Below are positions 62,074 to 64,000 of a stretch of DNA of 64,000 nucleotides, in pieces. The position numbers and the translations under genes were made by a program. The stretch comes from Clavibacter phaseoli. Lineage in GTDB: Bacteria; Actinomycetota; Actinomycetes; Actinomycetales; Microbacteriaceae. The notes below the pieces were generated by a model. That model saw only the letters and a program-made list of their open reading frames with translations, was not told the DNA's origin and made no database searches. Each line of letters starts with the position of its first letter. Position 1 is the stretch's first letter. The DNA lies in NCBI RefSeq assembly GCF_021922925.1, contig NZ_CP040786.1:2294001-2358000 (forward strand). Reading direction: 5' to 3'.

Positions 62074-63168
62074 ATGCCCCACTCCGCTCCGCCCGCCCCG
62101 CAGATCCGCTTCGGCATCGTGGGGAGCGGCTGGCGCAGCGCCTTCTTCCTCCGCATCGCGCGCGCCCTGCCGGACCGGTTCGCGGTCACCGGGCTCGTGA
62201 CCCGCAGCGCCGAGACGGGCCGCGCGCTCGAGGAGGAGTGGGGGATCCGCACCTTCCGCACCGCGGCCGAGCTGCTCGCCGCGGAGGCGCCGTCGTTCGT
62301 GGTCGTCTCCGTGCCGCGGAGCGCCGCGCCCGACGTGATCGCCGACCTCGTCGACCGCGGCGTCGCCGTGCTCACCGAGACGCCGCCGGGCGCGACCGTC
62401 GAGGACCTCGAGCGCCTCGACGCGCTCGTCCGCCAGGGCGCGCGGATCGAGGTCGCCGAGCAGTACCCGCTCTCGCCGCTGCTCGCCGCGCAGCTCGCGA
62501 TCGCGGCGTCCGGCCGGCTCGGGCGGATCAGCCAGGCGACGGTCGCGCAGTGCCACGACTACCACGGCGTCCGCGTGATGCGCCGGGCCCTCGGCATCGG
62601 CTTCGAGGACGCGACCATCACCGCGCAGCGCTTCTCGTCGCCGCTCGTGGCCGGGCCCGATCGCGACGGGGATCCCGTGCGCGAGGAGGTCGTGACGGCC
62701 GTCCAGACCACCGCGCGCTTCGACTTCGGCGACCGCCTCGGCGTCTACGACTTCGCCGACCGGCAGTACTTCTCCTGGATCCGCCGCAACCGGCTCCTCG
62801 TCCGGGGCGAGCGCGGCGAGATCGCCGACGAGCACGTGAGCTGGCTGCTCGACGCGACGACGCCGACCTGGGCCGACATCACGCGCGTCGAGACCGGCCA
62901 GGGCGGCAACCTCGAGGGCCACCACCTGCGCGGCCTGCTGCTCGGATCCGAGTGGGTCTACGAGAACCCGTTCGCGCCCGGCCGGCTCTCGGACGACGAG
63001 ATCGCGATCGCGCAGTGCCTTGTCGAGATGCACGCGCACGCGGCCGGCGGTCCGTCGACGAACTCGCTCGCCGAGGCGTCGCAGGACCACCACCTCGCGC
63101 TCCTCATGCACGAGGCCGCGACCACCGGGCAGCCCGTCCGCAGCACGCGGCGGGCCTGGGCGGACTGA
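62074..63168 (+). CDS. Gfo/Idh/MocA-type oxidoreductase
   Basis: 364 residues. Rossmann start IRFGIVGSGWRSAFFLRIA, TETPPGATVEDLE in the position of the EKP motif (here ETP, so the usual catalytic lysine of EKP is missing), then an alpha/beta C-terminal domain. Loss of the EKP lysine could mean a different chemistry. TACGCT (62061-62066) lies 7 bases before the ATG. An SDR gene follows after 40 bases. Confidence 0.85.
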   Translation: MPHSAPPAPQIRFGIVGSGWRSAFFLRIARALPDRFAVTGLVTRSAETGRALEEEWGIRTFRTAAELLAAEAPSFVVVSVPRSAAPDVIADLVDRGVAVLTETPPGATVEDLERLDALVRQGARIEVAEQYPLSPLLAAQLAIAASGRLGRISQATVAQCHDYHGVRVMRRALGIGFEDATITAQRFSSPLVAGPDRDGDPVREEVVTAVQTTARFDFGDRLGVYDFADRQYFSWIRRNRLLVRGERGEIADEHVSWLLDATTPTWADITRVETGQGGNLEGHHLRGLLLGSEWVYENPFAPGRLSDDEIAIAQCLVEMHAHAAGGPSTNSLAEASQDHHLALLMHEAATTGQPVRSTRRAWAD

Positions 63169-63208
63169 GCCGCTCCCCCTCTCCCCCGCTCGACCAGGAA
63201 GGCACGTC

Positions 63209-64000
63209 ATGCGCATCGACCTCACCGGATCCACCGCCCTCGTCACGGGCTCCACCCAGGGCATCGGCTACGCGATCGCGGAGGGGCTCGCCGAGGCGGG
63301 CGCCCGCGTGATCGTCAACGGCCGGGGCGAGGAGGGCACGGCCGCCGCGCGCGACCGGCTGCTGGCCGCGCATCCCGGCGCCGAGGTCGAGGCGCTCGCC
63401 GCCGACGTCGCGACCGAGGAGGGCGCCGACCGCGCGGTGGTGGCCTTCCCCGAGGTCGACGTGCTCGTCAACAACCTCGGGATCTTCGGCTCGGCCGACC
63501 CGTTCGCCATCACCGACGACGAGTGGCGCCGCTACTTCGAGGTGAACGTGCTCGCGGGCGTCCGCCTCACGCGCGCCTACCTGCCCGGCATGATGGCGCG
63601 CGGCTGGGGTCGCGTGCAGTACATCGCGAGCGACTCGGCCGTCGCGACGCCGGCCGAGATGATCCACTACGGCGTCTCGAAGACCGCGCTCCTCGGTGTC
63701 TCGCGCGGCTTCGCGAAGGCGGCGGCCGGATCCGGCGTCACGGTCAACTGCGTCATGGCCGGCCCCACGCACACGGGCGGCGTCGAGGCGTTCGCGCGCG
63801 AGCTCGTCGGCGACGACCTGCCGTGGGACGAGGCGCAGCGCGCGTTCATGCGGGAGCACCGGCCGCAGTCGCTGATCCAGCGGCTCATCGAGCCGGAGGA
63901 GATCGCGCACATGTGCGTGTACCTGGCGTCGAAGCAGGCGTCGGCGACGACTGGCGGGGCGCTGCGGGTCGACGGCGGGTACGTGGACGCGATCCTGCCG
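63209..64000 (+). CDS. Short-chain dehydrogenase/reductase (3' end beyond window)
   Basis: 264 residues are visible with no stop before the window end. Motifs: TGSTQGIGYAIAEGLA cofactor loop, VNNLG (NNAG variant), Ser in ASDSAVAT, and YGVSK (catalytic Tyr-x3-Lys). The C-terminal GGALRVDGGYVDAIL is close to the usual end, so only a few residues are probably missing. ATG preceded by GGAAGG. Likely co-transcribed with the oxidoreductase. Confidence 0.9.
   Translation, partial: MRIDLTGSTALVTGSTQGIGYAIAEGLAEAGARVIVNGRGEEGTAAARDRLLAAHPGAEVEALAADVATEEGADRAVVAFPEVDVLVNNLGIFGSADPFAITDDEWRRYFEVNVLAGVRLTRAYLPGMMARGWGRVQYIASDSAVATPAEMIHYGVSKTALLGVSRGFAKAAAGSGVTVNCVMAGPTHTGGVEAFARELVGDDLPWDEAQRAFMREHRPQSLIQRLIEPEEIAHMCVYLASKQASATTGGALRVDGGYVDAILP

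Overview
The window is very GC-rich (about 72-73% G+C), densely packed chromosomal DNA from an actinobacterium. Gene content points to the family Microbacteriaceae and most likely to a Clavibacter-like organism: a BldC-type regulator, a 32-residue basic ribosome-associated protein, Microbacteriaceae-type small proteins and an LPXTG surface protein. The genus call is inference. I see no insertion sequence, prophage, CRISPR array, rRNA or origin, so this reads as core chromosome with a few accessory surface or secreted loci.

Layout. 1-5.1 kb: 3' part of a LytR-CpsA-Psr (LCP) wall enzyme coupled to a P-loop kinase, small unknown proteins, a membrane protein and an ABC exporter pair. 5.1-13.1 kb: Dabb and glutaredoxin-like proteins, HAD phosphatase, 30S-associated basic peptide, BldC-like and ArsR regulators, Ktr/Trk potassium uptake pair, proC, a cation diffusion facilitator, and divergent tadA/upp. 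13.1-20.3 kb: a short ORF before a receiver-less winged-helix regulator, MarR, a membrane glycosyltransferase, photolyase, YihY and panD, plus two intergenic segments that look like small structured RNAs. 20.3-29 kb: acyltransferase, aldo/keto reductase, AlaX-type editing protein, a YidC-like insertase pair, a PadR/membrane protein/LuxR operon, tRNA-Arg and a GH13 enzyme. 29-32.4 kb: lacI-thuA-mocA sugar-type cluster and tRNA-Ser(GCU). 32.4-43.7 kb: LCP paralogue just downstream of tRNA-Ser(UGA), Cof-type phosphatase with serS, pheA, pgm, a lipoprotein amidase, lipoate ligase and an SOS-boxed AlkB homologue. 43.9-53 kb: accessory secreted or surface functions, namely a Tat-exported phospholipase C, a TetR with a candidate operator, a cysteine-containing secreted protein, and a metal-box-preceded operon of an S53 peptidase and an LPXTG repeat protein. 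53-64 kb: a GNAT/hydrolase pair, the conserved ATP-grasp/alpha-E/transglutaminase trio, a 57-residue membrane peptide, two overlapping glycosyltransferases (one fused to HEAT repeats), and a divergent oxidoreductase/SDR pair cut by the window end.

Global signals. Eighteen start codons lie exactly 6-7 bases after a TANNNT -10 hexamer, the geometry expected of leaderless mRNAs, while operon-internal genes use 1-4 base overlaps or GGAGG-type ribosome sites. The word GGATCC is far too common for its composition. Most long antisense reading frames are shadows caused by GC-rich third codon positions and are omitted.
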